Shown piece after piece: positions 19,091 through 27,498 of a DNA stretch of 64,000 nucleotides. The stretch is taken from NCBI RefSeq assembly GCF_000496835.1, contig NZ_KI543236.1, forward strand, positions 645,636-709,635, in the 5' to 3' direction. The stretch is from Thalassobacillus devorans MSP14. Lineage in GTDB: Bacteria; Bacillota; Bacilli; Bacillales; Halobacillaceae. The notes below the pieces were generated by a model. That model was not told where the DNA came from. It was given only the letters and a program-made list of their open reading frames with translations, and ran no database searches. A program made the translations under genes and the position numbers. Position 1 is the first letter of the stretch; every line of letters starts with the position of its first letter.

Positions 19091-20224
19091 TTAATGAGCG
19101 AGTTCTGCTTCACGTAATGCACTTTCTGGAGAAACATATTCGTAACCAAGGTCCTGCGCCACAGCTTCATATGTTACTTTGCCATTGACGACGTTCAGAC
19201 CTGCAAGGATAGCGGCATTATCCTGAACTGCCTGGTTCACACCTTTTGAAGCAATTTGCACCGCATAAGGAACAGTGACATTGGTTAGTCCCACAGTAGC
19301 AGTACGAGGCACAGCGCCTGGGATGTTCGCTACTGCATAATGAAGCACGCCGTGTTTTTCATAGATTGGCTCATCGTGGGTAGTTGGATGGTCGACTGTT
19401 TCGAAGTTTCCACCCTGGTCAATGGCAACATCAACAATTACAGAACCCGGCTTCATGGATTGGACCATTTCCTCGGATACCAATTTTGGTGCTTTTCTTC
19501 CTGGAATCAATACAGAGCCGATTACCAAATCAGATTCTTTAACCGCTTCTGCGATATTAAACGGATTGGACATGACGGTATTGATGCTTGAGCCAAAGAT
19601 ATCATCCAATTCACGCAGGCGTACAGGGTTCAGATCGATGATCGTTACTTCCGCTCCATATCCAAGTGCGATTTTAGCGGCATTGGTACCGACGACGCCA
19701 CCCCCGATTACGGTCACTTTTCCACGTTTTACTCCCGGAATGCCGCCAAGGAGGATTCCTTTTCCACCTTTTGATTTTTCTAAATACTGCGCACCGAGCT
19801 GAGAAGCCATTCGGCCGGCAACTTCGCTCATCGGAGTCAGCAATGGCAAGGTACGATCGACCGTAATTGTTTCATAGGCGATGGCAGTGACTTCGTTTTC
19901 GATTAATGCTTCTGCTAATTCGGCTTCCGCCGCCAGATGCAGGTAAGTGAAAAGGATAAGTCCTTTACGGAAATACTGGTATTCTTCTTTAAGTGGTTCT
20001 TTTACTTTCATAATCATATCCGCTTTTGCCCACACGTCTGAAGCATGGTCGATGATTTCCGCACCAGCCTCCACGTATTCTTCATCCTTGAAGTTGCTTC
20101 CCAAACCGGCTCCTTTTTCGATATAGACGGTTTGTCCGGCATTTATCAGGTGAACGACTCCAGCTGGTGTCATGGCTACACGGTTTTCGTTATTCTTTAT
20201 TTCCTTAGGTACCCCAATGATCAT
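19091..20224 (-). CDS. ald: alanine dehydrogenase
   Basis: Reversible NAD-dependent oxidative deamination of L-alanine to pyruvate and ammonium; in Bacillus needed to use alanine as nitrogen or carbon source and for normal sporulation. Start at 20224 ([15 protein letters not shown]) because AAAGGGAGAG stands upstream; the longer frame to 20263 adds 13 atypical residues. 377 residues. Seen: the substrate lysine in MIMKVKEPL (residue 74-75), the His in YLHLAAE (about 95-96), and the nucleotide-binding [26 protein letters not shown]. The gene upstream on the same strand is its probable activator AdeR. Confidence 0.95.
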   Translation of the reverse strand: MIIGVPKEIKNNENRVAMTPAGVVHLINAGQTVYIEKGAGLGSNFKDEEYVEAGAEIIDHASDVWAKADMIMKVKEPLKEEYQYFRKGLILFTYLHLAAEAELAEALIENEVTAIAYETITVDRTLPLLTPMSEVAGRMASQLGAQYLEKSKGGKGILLGGIPGVKRGKVTVIGGGVVGTNAAKIALGYGAEVTIIDLNPVRLRELDDIFGSSINTVMSNPFNIAEAVKESDLVIGSVLIPGRKAPKLVSEEMVQSMKPGSVIVDVAIDQGGNFETVDHPTTHDEPIYEKHGVLHYAVANIPGAVPRTATVGLTNVTVPYAVQIASKGVNQAVQDNAAILAGLNVVNGKVTYEAVAQDLGYEYVSPESALREAELAH

Positions 20225-20305
20225 GATATATCTCTCCCTTTTTCTATGGTTTCTCCTGTTCATCGTAACTTGCCGTTAAAGCGGTTTCATCGGGTAAATA
20301 GCTAA

Positions 20306-20342
20306 ATAAAAAAAGCATGCTTTGTGTATTTGCACAAAGCAT
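20306..20342 (-). terminator. palindrome after adeR: terminator and/or AdeR site
   Basis: CATGCTTTGTG and CACAAAGCATG form an 11-bp stem (20316-20342) overlapping the adeR stop region; on the minus strand a T-run follows. It also stands about 90-118 bases upstream of the ald start, and its AAATACACAAA core recurs in front of the ykvI-like gene, so it may also be an AdeR operator. Confidence 0.7.
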
Positions 20343-20343
20343 G

Positions 20344-21585
20344 TCAATCCAGTTTATCTGTAATTAAGTCCAGAAACAGGCTCACCTTTTGATTCGGATC
20401 CTTGAGATCGATCCCACCGACTTCGCGGATTCGTTTCAGCCGGTAGTTCATCGTATTGGGATGGATATAGAGCTCTTTCGCCGCCTGGTACACGTTACTA
20501 TCATGCTTTAGATACGCTTCTAACGTGTGCAGGAGAAAGGTATGGTTGGCTTCGTCGTATCGCCGGAGATTTTCGATTTGTCTATTATGATAGTGGTTCT
20601 TTTTCTGGAAATCTTTTAAGCGCTCAATAAATTGATAAACACCTAGATCTTCATACAAATATACATTCGCAAGCTCTTCCGGGAATTTGCTTTTTAACCT
20701 TAAAACTTCTGTAGCCTGATGATAGGAATGGACAATTTTTTGGGAGGAGGGATACGTCATTCCAGCTGACCCGTGAACCTCCTGTAACTGTAATTGGCTA
20801 CTCATCTTCAAGATGAATTGCTGAATAAATTCTATCAATGTTTGTTTCGGAGACTGGTTCTCTTTCAGCCGCACCAGCATAATAAAATCATCATCATCGA
20901 ACAGTCGTGTAATCACGGAGACTTTCACCTGTGTTTCTGATAAATAATAAGCGTGTTTCTCCATTTGTTCCGTTACTACATCGGAAAAATGGAGGACCAC
21001 GATGGCTTTATTACCATCCAGGTTCATATTGTACTGCTTCGCCTTTTGGAGAATTTCATCACTATCCCAAATATCGCCTCGAAGCAGCTGCCAAAAGAAG
21101 TCTTTGTATCCTTCCTCCGATTTCCTCCGCCGCTTTCTGCGTTGGAGAAGGAATTTTTTTACATACAGCGATGCTTCCTTAAATAGTGTCATTTCTTCCT
21201 TCGTAAAGGTACTGTCCGAGACATGCGCCCATATAAATCCGAGTATTTCATTATTTTTTCGAATCGAAATCGCAACCCGATTGCCTAGGCCGGTTTCTTT
21301 CATTTCGGGAATGACGACAGGCTCATCACTGTCAAGGAGCCTTGGCATAATCCCATTTTTCCATAATCCATTAATTACCTTATCGGGAACTTTGCGGTTA
21401 ATAATGGTAGCAACACGTACTTCATCGATATTGCTGCTATGTCGGCTATAGGAGATAAGGCTGTGATTGGAATCTTCTATTGTAATAGGGCAATTGAAAA
21501 TATCAGCAATACGATCGGCGAGTTCCTCGATGGATACATGGCTTTCGTTTAATTGGTCTTTCAGGATGTCTGGATGTAGAGTCAT
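20344..21585 (-). CDS. adeR: PucR/CdaR-type regulator, AdeR-like
   Basis: A 413-residue activator. The N-terminal half looks like a GAF-like ligand domain (FNCPITIEDSNHSLISYSRH), the C-terminal end is the PucR helix-turn-helix: LLHTLEAYLKHDSNVYQAAKELYIHPNTMNYRLKRIREV (only the order of elements is needed here), which is highly characteristic. In B. subtilis, AdeR activates ald in response to alanine; position next to ald supports the same role. It is divergent from a YkvI-like transporter gene, which it may also control. Confidence 0.88.
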   Translation of the reverse strand: MTLHPDILKDQLNESHVSIEELADRIADIFNCPITIEDSNHSLISYSRHSSNIDEVRVATIINRKVPDKVINGLWKNGIMPRLLDSDEPVVIPEMKETGLGNRVAISIRKNNEILGFIWAHVSDSTFTKEEMTLFKEASLYVKKFLLQRRKRRRKSEEGYKDFFWQLLRGDIWDSDEILQKAKQYNMNLDGNKAIVVLHFSDVVTEQMEKHAYYLSETQVKVSVITRLFDDDDFIMLVRLKENQSPKQTLIEFIQQFILKMSSQLQLQEVHGSAGMTYPSSQKIVHSYHQATEVLRLKSKFPEELANVYLYEDLGVYQFIERLKDFQKKNHYHNRQIENLRRYDEANHTFLLHTLEAYLKHDSNVYQAAKELYIHPNTMNYRLKRIREVGGIDLKDPNQKVSLFLDLITDKLD

Positions 21586-21613
21586 TTGCCCGCTCCTTTA
21601 TATTCGTTTGAGT

Positions 21614-21624
21614 AAATACACAAA
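21614..21624 (+). promoter_or_regulatory. AAATACACAAA motif in the adeR/ykvI divergent region
   Basis: The same 11-mer lies on the minus strand inside the palindrome upstream of ald. A shared site before ald and before the transporter gene fits a common regulator; this is inference from two occurrences. Confidence 0.4.
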
Positions 21625-21713
21625 TCGTTGCTTTTTTATTTTAGTATATTTACAATTAAAATTCATCTCCAGGATGATATAGTGTTACCCAAGACTGAAC
21701 AGGAGGACATCAT

Positions 21714-22811
21714 ATGAAGCATGCACTAATGATTGGAAGCGCTTTTATAGGAGTAATTGTCGGGGCTGGTTTTGCCTCTGGACAAGAGGTACTTCAGTAT
21801 TTCACCAGCTTTGGCATCTTGGGAATCATCGGGGCGGTTCTTGCAACTGCGTTATTCGCTTATGCGGGGATGGCGCTTGTATGGATCGGAAGCCGGATGA
21901 AAACCACTTCCCATAAGGAAGTCATTTACCAAATAAGCGGTAAAGTATTAGGAACCATTATTGACTATGTCCTTATTTTCACCTTGTTCGGTGTGGGAGT
22001 AGTCATGATTGCGGGAGCAGGGTCCAATCTTAATCAACAGTTTGGACTACCGGTTGTGGCAGGAACCATCCTCATGACCGTGCTAGTTTTGTTGGCAGGA
22101 ATGTTGAAGGTCGACCGTGTTGTCAATATCATTGGTGGGATCACGCCTTTCCTCATCTTGTTTGTTCTGATTATATCCGTTTTCAGCTTTTTGACGGCAG
22201 ACGGAACATTTGCTGAATTGGACAGTACAGCGAACGAGATATCGACAACGCTGCCGAACTGGTTTATCTCTGCTATCAACTATGTGTCGTTTAACATTGC
22301 CGTAGGAGCTTCCATGGCGCTGGTCATGGGTGGAGCTGAAACTAACCGGAAAACAGCGGCGCTCGGTGGATTAATGGGCGGTCTTGGTATTGGCCTCCTC
22401 ATCATATTAAGTAACCTGGCTATTTTTTCAAAAGTGGAACACGTCGGCCAGGCAGATATGCCAATGCTTGCCATTGTGAATGCCGTATCACCGGTGTTAG
22501 GTGTTATCATGTCGATCGTCATATTCGCCATGATATTCAATACAGCACTCAGCATGTTCTATTCGTTCACTGCCAGATTTTCTACAGTGGAAACCAAACA
22601 GTTTAAGGTGTTTTTCACCGGCACGATGGTGGTTGGTTTTATTGTCAGTTTCTTCGGGTTTACCAAACTGGTTGCCTATTTCTACCCGCTGATCGGCTAT
22701 CTTGGATTGACATTGATTGCCGTGTTAATCATTACACCGTTTAGGATGAAGAAGGCATTCAAGCAAGAAAAAGAAACTCAGCCGGTAGAAGCTAAACAAG
22801 CAATGAATTAA
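21714..22811 (+). CDS. ykvI: YkvI-family membrane transporter
   Basis: A 365-residue integral membrane protein with about ten to eleven helices. Starts with the family's SAFIGVIVGAGFASGQEVLQYF, the unwound first-helix GxGFASGQE motif seen in LeuT-fold (APC/NSS-like) transporters. B. subtilis YkvI has no firmly assigned substrate. ACAGGAGGA precedes the ATG. Because it is divergent from adeR and near ald and alr, alanine or another small amino acid is a plausible substrate (inference). Confidence 0.87.
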   Translation: MKHALMIGSAFIGVIVGAGFASGQEVLQYFTSFGILGIIGAVLATALFAYAGMALVWIGSRMKTTSHKEVIYQISGKVLGTIIDYVLIFTLFGVGVVMIAGAGSNLNQQFGLPVVAGTILMTVLVLLAGMLKVDRVVNIIGGITPFLILFVLIISVFSFLTADGTFAELDSTANEISTTLPNWFISAINYVSFNIAVGASMALVMGGAETNRKTAALGGLMGGLGIGLLIILSNLAIFSKVEHVGQADMPMLAIVNAVSPVLGVIMSIVIFAMIFNTALSMFYSFTARFSTVETKQFKVFFTGTMVVGFIVSFFGFTKLVAYFYPLIGYLGLTLIAVLIITPFRMKKAFKQEKETQPVEAKQAMN

Positions 22812-22875
22812 TCAGGCATATTTTCATTAGATCGGTATACACCCCCGTTAGGGGAGTAATTCGTAAAGCAATTCA

Positions 22876-22926
22876 AAAATCCCTAAGAGCAAAGGTTGGA
22901 TCAACCGGCTCTTAGGGATTTTTTTG
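22876..22926 (+). terminator. terminator of the ykvI-like gene
   Basis: AATCCCTAAGAGC (22878-22890) pairs perfectly with GCTCTTAGGGATT (22908-22920), followed by T-run. Confidence 0.93.
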
Positions 22927-22937
22927 TTCATTCTTGT

Positions 22938-23030
22938 ACTTTAAGAAAGTTTAACTTTGTTAAAGGATTAAAGTTTAAGAAAAACTTAGCTTTCGCCATA
23001 AGGACTTGGCAACAAGCCAGGTTTTTCTAA
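22938..23030. repeat. structured ~93-bp intergenic repeat, copy A
   Basis: Nearly the same sequence occurs at 37502-37595 (about eight differences and one indel). It has two folding parts: ACTTT...AAAGT enclosing a TTTAAC/GTTAAA hairpin, then AGAAAAACT...GTTTTTCT enclosing GCTTTCGC and CTTGGC/GCCAGG hairpins. The right end overlaps the stop codon of the convergent DMT transporter gene, so it may also act as its terminator. Confidence 0.8.
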
Positions 23031-23938
23031 GAAGAAGCTTCTTTAGTCAGGGCTAAAAAGAACGTCATGACAATGATGCAGGCAGTTCCTGCCCACTGGA
23101 ACATACCGAATGGTTCTTTCAGCCAAACGACCGTTGTCAGGACAGCTGACAGAGGTTCGAGGCTGCCAAGCAGGCTCGTTTCCTGTGGGGAAAGGGATTG
23201 CAGGCTCTCGATATAGAACCAGAATGCGATCATCGTACCCAAAATGATAACAAACACCAGATAAGCGTATACTTCCGCTGAAAATTCAGATACGTCCACT
23301 TCCCACGGGGCATGGATAAAGCTTAAAGCGAAACCGCCGATCGCCATCGCCCAGCCGACCACGACGAGGGAGTCGTATTGTCTGAGAAGCGGTACGGCGT
23401 ATAAGGTATAAAAAGCGAGCGCAACTCCGGAAAGAACTCCCCATACAATTGCCGGACCTGGAACGGACAGCTGTGCGATCGACCCGTTTGTAAGTAGGAA
23501 AAAGCACCCGATCAAAGCGAGCGAGACGGTAATCATATCCCTTACGTTCAAAACGGTTTGCCTGCGCAGCAGCAGGTAGATAATAATCATAGCCGGTGCT
23601 AAATATTGCAGCAGTGTCGCGACTGCGGCGTTCCCGTGATGGATGGAAGCCATATAGGTGTACTGGACACCAAGCATTCCGAGCAGACCGAAAATGATCA
23701 GTTGAATGGCGGTCGTTTTCTTTTTCCAGATACGGAAAATCTGATTGCGGTCTTTTTTGAAATACTGCACAAGCAAGAGCAGCACGCCGGCAATCAGCAG
23801 CCGGATAGTCACCAGCCAATTGACATCGATCTGATAATCCTGAAATAACTTTTGGGAGACGGTACCTCCGACACCCCAAAAAGTAGCTCCGGAAATCACC
23901 AGCAATAAGCCGGCCGACTTCGCAGGTAACTTCCTCAT
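23027..23938 (-). CDS. EamA/DMT-superfamily transporter
   Basis: A 303-residue exporter-like membrane protein made of two EamA repeats, ten helices in total. First repeat begins [23 protein letters not shown], second begins near [19 protein letters not shown]. The [21 protein letters not shown] motif at the end is typical of the DMT family, which exports metabolites such as amino acids. GGGGGG precedes the ATG. It is convergent with the ykvI-like gene. Substrate unknown. Confidence 0.88.
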   Translation of the reverse strand: MRKLPAKSAGLLLVISGATFWGVGGTVSQKLFQDYQIDVNWLVTIRLLIAGVLLLLVQYFKKDRNQIFRIWKKKTTAIQLIIFGLLGMLGVQYTYMASIHHGNAAVATLLQYLAPAMIIIYLLLRRQTVLNVRDMITVSLALIGCFFLLTNGSIAQLSVPGPAIVWGVLSGVALAFYTLYAVPLLRQYDSLVVVGWAMAIGGFALSFIHAPWEVDVSEFSAEVYAYLVFVIILGTMIAFWFYIESLQSLSPQETSLLGSLEPLSAVLTTVVWLKEPFGMFQWAGTACIIVMTFFLALTKEASS

Positions 23939-24053
23939 TTTGTAACCCCCCGTTTTCTTGCGATACTGTTATGATAAAGGGAAAGGAAGCATTTGGGTAG
24001 GGCTTATAAGAAACAAAGAGCATCTGATCAGCCCAGTGCCGGCTGCTCCTTTG

Positions 24054-24082
24054 GTGTATTCCTGAATTTTACGGGAATACAC
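24054..24082 (+). other. leader hairpin upstream of DHFR-like gene
   Basis: GTGTATTCC (24054-24062) pairs perfectly with GGAATACAC (24074-24082), in a ~150-base leader. No T-run follows, so it is not a simple terminator. Function unknown. Confidence 0.4.
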
Positions 24083-24157
24083 TATTACTCTCGCTGGTGC
24101 TCACGAATAATATCTTTGGGGGATCAATACGGAATACCTAATGATGGAGGGGAAAGT

Positions 24158-24685
24158 ATGGACAACCGCAGTCGATTAATTTTTTACGGAGCGATTAGTG
24201 TTGATGGTTTTCTGGCCCGGGAAAACCACGCGTTGGACTGGCTGATTGGGACAGAAGGAGAGCATGACACCGGGTACGAGGAATTTTATGATTCAATTGA
24301 TACCATTTTAATGGGAAGGAAAACATACGATCAACTTCAGGTTCTGATGGATGAATTTCCATACCAGGATAAAAAATGTTATGTGTTTTCCCGTGCGACT
24401 TTTGGATCCACAGAACATGTAGAGTTTATTGATGAAGATATTGCGGCGTTTACGAAGGCCTTGAAAAAGGAAGCGGGCAGGCGGATCTGGATTGTCGGCG
24501 GAGGCGAGGTGCTTTATCCGCTGTTACAGGAGCGGATGGTGGATGAGTTTATCATCCAGGTTGCCCCGACAATCATTGGCCGGGGGATACCACTATTCAT
24601 CCCAGGGGAAACGGAAAATCAACTGAAGCTGCTTGATGTCAAACAGTATAAGCAGTTTGCTGAAATGCACTATGAATTGGCGTGA
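24158..24685 (+). CDS. dihydrofolate reductase family (RibD C-terminal-like) protein
   Basis: A 175-residue protein of the YyaP/YwjB group, DHFR-fold reductases of unknown substrate. Start at 24158, where GGAGGGGAAAGT precedes the ATG; the open frame extends upstream but without homologous sequence. Seen: SVDGFLARENHALDW at the N-terminus, ILMGRKTYDQL, IWIVGGGEV and the C-terminal FIIQVAPTIIGRGIPLF, all typical of this family. Not the essential DHFR, which has a different active-site order. Confidence 0.9.
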   Translation: MDNRSRLIFYGAISVDGFLARENHALDWLIGTEGEHDTGYEEFYDSIDTILMGRKTYDQLQVLMDEFPYQDKKCYVFSRATFGSTEHVEFIDEDIAAFTKALKKEAGRRIWIVGGGEVLYPLLQERMVDEFIIQVAPTIIGRGIPLFIPGETENQLKLLDVKQYKQFAEMHYELA

Positions 24686-24708
24686 GATTTTTCTGTGTTA
24701 TGAAGGCC

Positions 24709-24738
24709 ACCGTACCCGATTAGGGTGCGGTTTTTTTA
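24709..24738 (+). terminator. terminator of the DHFR-like gene
   Basis: ACCGTACCC (24709-24717) pairs with GGGTGCGGT (24723-24731) with one wobble, then seven T. Confidence 0.88.
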
Positions 24739-24889
24739 AAAAGGAGGTTCGGTTTGTGAATTTTCTGATTATGTTATGATTGTTTTAGTACATTTCGGAA
24801 GGTGTGATGTCTGATGGCTTATAAACAAAACAATTCTAACTACGCAGCTTGTATCTTGAAAAACTTATTCATGCAGAGGAGATGTCACA

Positions 24890-25450
24890 TTGAAAACACA
24901 TGAACGAATGCTTCAATCTGAAACAGAGCGGCTGATATTACGACCGCTGCAGAATGAAGATTATGAACAATGGCTGGAGGGATTTCGCAATAGACTCCCT
25001 TCCCAGTATAAATATGACGGGGACGGTATTGATGTGGACGCCTGGACACAACAAAAGTTCAATGATGTAGTTGCCAGATATAAACGGTTAGCTGAACGGG
25101 ATGAGCTATATGTGTTCGGGGTTTTTCGAAAATCAGATCAGAAACATATCGGCAGTGTTGAGTTTTCAACAATTATGAGAGATGAATTTCAGTGGGGAAT
25201 GCTGGGTTACAGGATTCATAATCAATTCTGGAAACAAGGGTACGGGAGAGAGGCGGTAAAGGAAGGGCTGTCTATCGCCTTCCGTGATTTAAATTTTCAT
25301 CGGATGGAGGCTCATATTAATGTAGATAACAGCCCCTCGATCCGGTTAGCAGAGAGTGCAGGAATGGATTATGAATGTACAAGAAAGCGGTTTATTTATG
25401 AAGAAAATGACTGGACCGATAACCTCATATATTACATGAATACAAAATGA
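24890..25450 (+). CDS. RimJ/RimL-type GNAT acetyltransferase
   Basis: A 186-residue Acetyltransf_3 protein, related to enzymes that acetylate the N-terminus of ribosomal proteins but with many other substrates. Seen: the opening SETERLILRPLQNEDYEQWLEGF, the acetyl-CoA loop NQFWKQGYGREAVKEG and NVDNSPSIRLAESAGM. Starts at TTG (24890) behind AGAGGAG at proper distance; an ATG lies six codons inside. Possible leader peptide overlaps its start (24814-24903). Confidence 0.88.
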   Translation: MKTHERMLQSETERLILRPLQNEDYEQWLEGFRNRLPSQYKYDGDGIDVDAWTQQKFNDVVARYKRLAERDELYVFGVFRKSDQKHIGSVEFSTIMRDEFQWGMLGYRIHNQFWKQGYGREAVKEGLSIAFRDLNFHRMEAHINVDNSPSIRLAESAGMDYECTRKRFIYEENDWTDNLIYYMNTK

Positions 25451-25564
25451 AGCCCATCAGTTTAAGGCCAATGTAGTACGATTGCATGCGCATCTTTTTG
25501 TTGCTACATATCAATGAAAAAAAGAAATGTTTCCAGTGACACGCACTGAGAAAGGAGGTACATC

Positions 25565-26041
25565 GTGAGCGGCAAAGAAGGTCAGGATTCGGGCAAACTG
25601 CAGGTTCTGCCTATCAATAAAAATTTTGAAGAAGAAGCCAAACAACTAATACTAGATGGATTAGCAGAGCGTTTTGGGTATCTTGATCATTCGCTAAACC
25701 CTGATCTGGACGATATTATGACTCATTACAATAAAAAAGGAAGTGTTTTTTTAATTGCTATCGTAAACAAGGATCTGGTCGCGACTGGGGCTATCACGAA
25801 AGAAAATGACCAGTTGGGAAGAGTGGAACGAATGTCCGTTAAACGTAACTATAGAAGAAAAGGCGTAGGGAAGTTGATGTTACAGTCTCTTGAATGGTAT
25901 GCAAAGACGCTTGGTTATAACAGGCTTGTCTTAGAAACCAATAAAGGCTGGACAAGTGCTCTGAATTTTTATTCGAATCATGGCTTTACAGTCTATCGGA
26001 ATGACACAAGACGCTCTCACTTTGAAAAGAATATCTTTTAG
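25565..26041 (+). CDS. GNAT family N-acetyltransferase
   Basis: A 158-residue small GNAT starting with GTG behind a near-perfect AAAGGAGGT. The acetyl-CoA motif is RRKGVGKLMLQSLEWYAKTLGY, and the C-terminal half has ALNFYSNHGFTVYRNDTRRSHFEK, a common amino-acid- or small-molecule-acetylating subgroup. Substrate unknown. The methyltransferase remnant starts just 13 bases downstream, so the two were likely once cotranscribed. Confidence 0.87.
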   Translation: MSGKEGQDSGKLQVLPINKNFEEEAKQLILDGLAERFGYLDHSLNPDLDDIMTHYNKKGSVFLIAIVNKDLVATGAITKENDQLGRVERMSVKRNYRRKGVGKLMLQSLEWYAKTLGYNRLVLETNKGWTSALNFYSNHGFTVYRNDTRRSHFEKNIF

Positions 26042-26054
26042 AAAGAGGGTTAGG

Positions 26055-26191
26055 ATGAAAACGACTGATTACTCTAAAGTAGCGGAAGTTTATGATAAGA
26101 ACCAATTCAGGTTAGAGTTTTAGCACGCAACCCTGAAAAACAGATAACCAATGATGTTTCAGTATTGGTTTGTATAGCTCAGAAAACATAA
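26055..26191 (+). pseudogene. class I SAM methyltransferase remnant with lost centre
   Basis: ATG at 26055 behind AGAGGGTTAGG opens a 22-codon frame (MKTTDYSKVAEVYDKNQFR...) which matches the usual N-terminus of small SAM-dependent methyltransferases. It stops at 26123. In the +2 frame, 26102-26191 reads PIQVRVLARNPEKQITN and then DVSVLVCIAQKT before TAA, resembling the C-terminal strand pair of the same family. The nucleotide-binding core (about 200 residues) is missing. Not functional as a methyltransferase; assignment of the 3' part is from pattern only. Confidence 0.65.
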
Positions 26192-26196
26192 TTCAT

Positions 26197-26577
26197 TTAA
26201 AAATGGAGAAATAAATCTGCAGAAGCCCCTTCATTTAAGACCCATTTGATGGGAACCTGTTCAGCCGGATAGATGAAATCGGCATCAACTTCCATATCCA
26301 GATCAACTGCATATAGTTGCACACCTGTTTCAACAGCAATCTCAAGCAATTCATGAATGGAAGCTGCCTTGAAATCTTCCAATGCATGGGAAAGGTACTC
26401 CATTCCCTCGGATGGAACAGGTACATATTCTTTCTGAAGGATATTTACGCCTTTACGGGAAAATGCCAGAGTGACTTCAGCGCCCGAAGCGGCTGCACCT
26501 GCTGCTACATTCAATGGCGGGTAAGCGGATTCCATTTCATCATGGAGGGCTAAAATAACCACTTTTTTTGCATTCAT
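26197..26577 (-). CDS. DsrE/DsrF-like family protein (second of pair)
   Basis: A 126-residue protein with alternating strands and helices: KKVVILALHDEMESAYPPLNVAAGAAASGAEVTLAF fits the DsrE/F fold, known from sulfur-relay proteins (TusBCD, DsrEFH) and many uncharacterised relatives. I see no Cys at the position used for persulfide transfer: the protein has none at all, so sulfur transfer by this copy is unlikely. 18 bases after its partner gene; both are probably one unit. Confidence 0.75.
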   Translation of the reverse strand: MNAKKVVILALHDEMESAYPPLNVAAGAAASGAEVTLAFSRKGVNILQKEYVPVPSEGMEYLSHALEDFKAASIHELLEIAVETGVQLYAVDLDMEVDADFIYPAEQVPIKWVLNEGASADLFLHF

Positions 26578-26595
26578 AGATTTTCCCCCTGGCTT

Positions 26596-26943
26596 TTAAT
26601 AGCTTAATACATGATCAGCCTGATAAGCTGTATCCAAAAAAGTTGCGACACCAGCTGCTTCGACCCCATTTACCAGCACTAAACCATCTGCAATTAATAC
26701 GTTGAGTTGGCATCCATAGAGTTTGATCCCGGCAGCTAGTGCTTCGTTTAAGAGTGATTCAAGATTAGTACCATGCGTTCTGTTCATTTGGTTTAAATAA
26801 CGTTGATCTAAAGCAAGTGCTCCATCAAGATCAAAAAATATGGCCACCTCATTTTTTTCTTCTGCTTTTTCCATTGCTTCCTTTAATACATAAGGAACAT
26901 TTGAGCTCAACGAAACAAAATATACGAGTTTCCTGCCTGCCAT
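26596..26943 (-). CDS. DsrE/DsrF-like family protein (first of pair)
   Basis: A 115-residue protein of the same fold as its downstream neighbour (KLVYFVSLSSNVPYVLKEAMEKAEEKNEVAIFFDLDGALAL). It keeps one Cys in IKLYGCQLN, at about the place used for persulfide in DsrE/peroxiredoxin-like relatives. Start at 26943, since AAGAAGGG lies just upstream; the longer frame to 26970 has no site. Role unknown; a heteromer with the Cys-less partner is an attractive but untested reading. Confidence 0.75.
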   Translation of the reverse strand: MAGRKLVYFVSLSSNVPYVLKEAMEKAEEKNEVAIFFDLDGALALDQRYLNQMNRTHGTNLESLLNEALAAGIKLYGCQLNVLIADGLVLVNGVEAAGVATFLDTAYQADHVLSY

Positions 26944-27266
26944 ATTTATCCCTTCTTTCGGATAAGACATATCATCTGCGCGGGGCTTATTTTTACCTGC
27001 TACTTGGAGATTATTCTTGGATTAATTATATAATTCCACAACCATCGATACCGCCATGGGTATGTTAGGGGTATTTTTATAATAGCTCTTTACCGGTATA
27101 TCGTCAAATTATAAGGCGGTGTTTATACGGGGAGGGATTGATATGCTTTTTCAAAATGGAACTTTATTGGTACTGAATATGAAAATGTAGAGGAAGGCTG
27201 AAACGGATTCCGGTTTTTAATCGTAGTAAAAAGATAGAAACACTACTTGAATCCGGAGGTCCTGTG

Positions 27267-27443
27267 ATGAGAGATAAAACGTTTTTTAATCTATTGGGTG
27301 CGGTCACTTACCTGTCGTGGCTGCTTTATTTTCTATTGTATTATCATGCATATACTAATTCTGAAATTGTTGAAGCTGTTATCTTCATATCTGTTGCTAT
27401 GATCATCTATTTTGCGACAACGTTTTTCTATTTTCGGAAATAA
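27267..27443 (+). CDS. small two-helix membrane protein
   Basis: A 58-residue frame from ATG with CCGGAGG 7 bases before it. Hydrophobic segments at about residues 8-25 (LLGAVTYLSWLLYFLLYY) and 34-54 (VEAVIFISVAMIIYFATTFFY) suggest a two-pass hairpin in the membrane; short polar ends. A terminator follows at once. I do not recognise the family. The ~320 bases before it hold the DsrE pair's promoter region and nothing else that I can support. Confidence 0.65.
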   Translation: MRDKTFFNLLGAVTYLSWLLYFLLYYHAYTNSEIVEAVIFISVAMIIYFATTFFYFRK

Positions 27444-27444
27444 G

Positions 27445-27496
27445 GAAAGCCCGGCCTCTACTATGTGAAAGAACAGCAGGGGCGGGGCTTTTTTTG
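27445..27496. terminator. terminator of the small membrane protein gene
   Basis: AAGCCCGGCC pairs with GGCGGGGCTT with one irregular pair across a ~30-base loop, followed by TTTTTTT. The opposite DUF4003-like gene ends here too. Confidence 0.75.
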
Positions 27497-27498
27497 TT

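Noticed and set aside
22938-23030. The repeat as a known riboswitch (for example c-di-GMP type)
   Set aside because: The conserved cores of the riboswitch classes I know are not present, and the element sits at gene ends rather than in leaders.
24814-24903. 29-codon frame as an independent gene
   Set aside because: Overlaps the GNAT start and has an ordinary composition; kept only as a possible leader in the findings.
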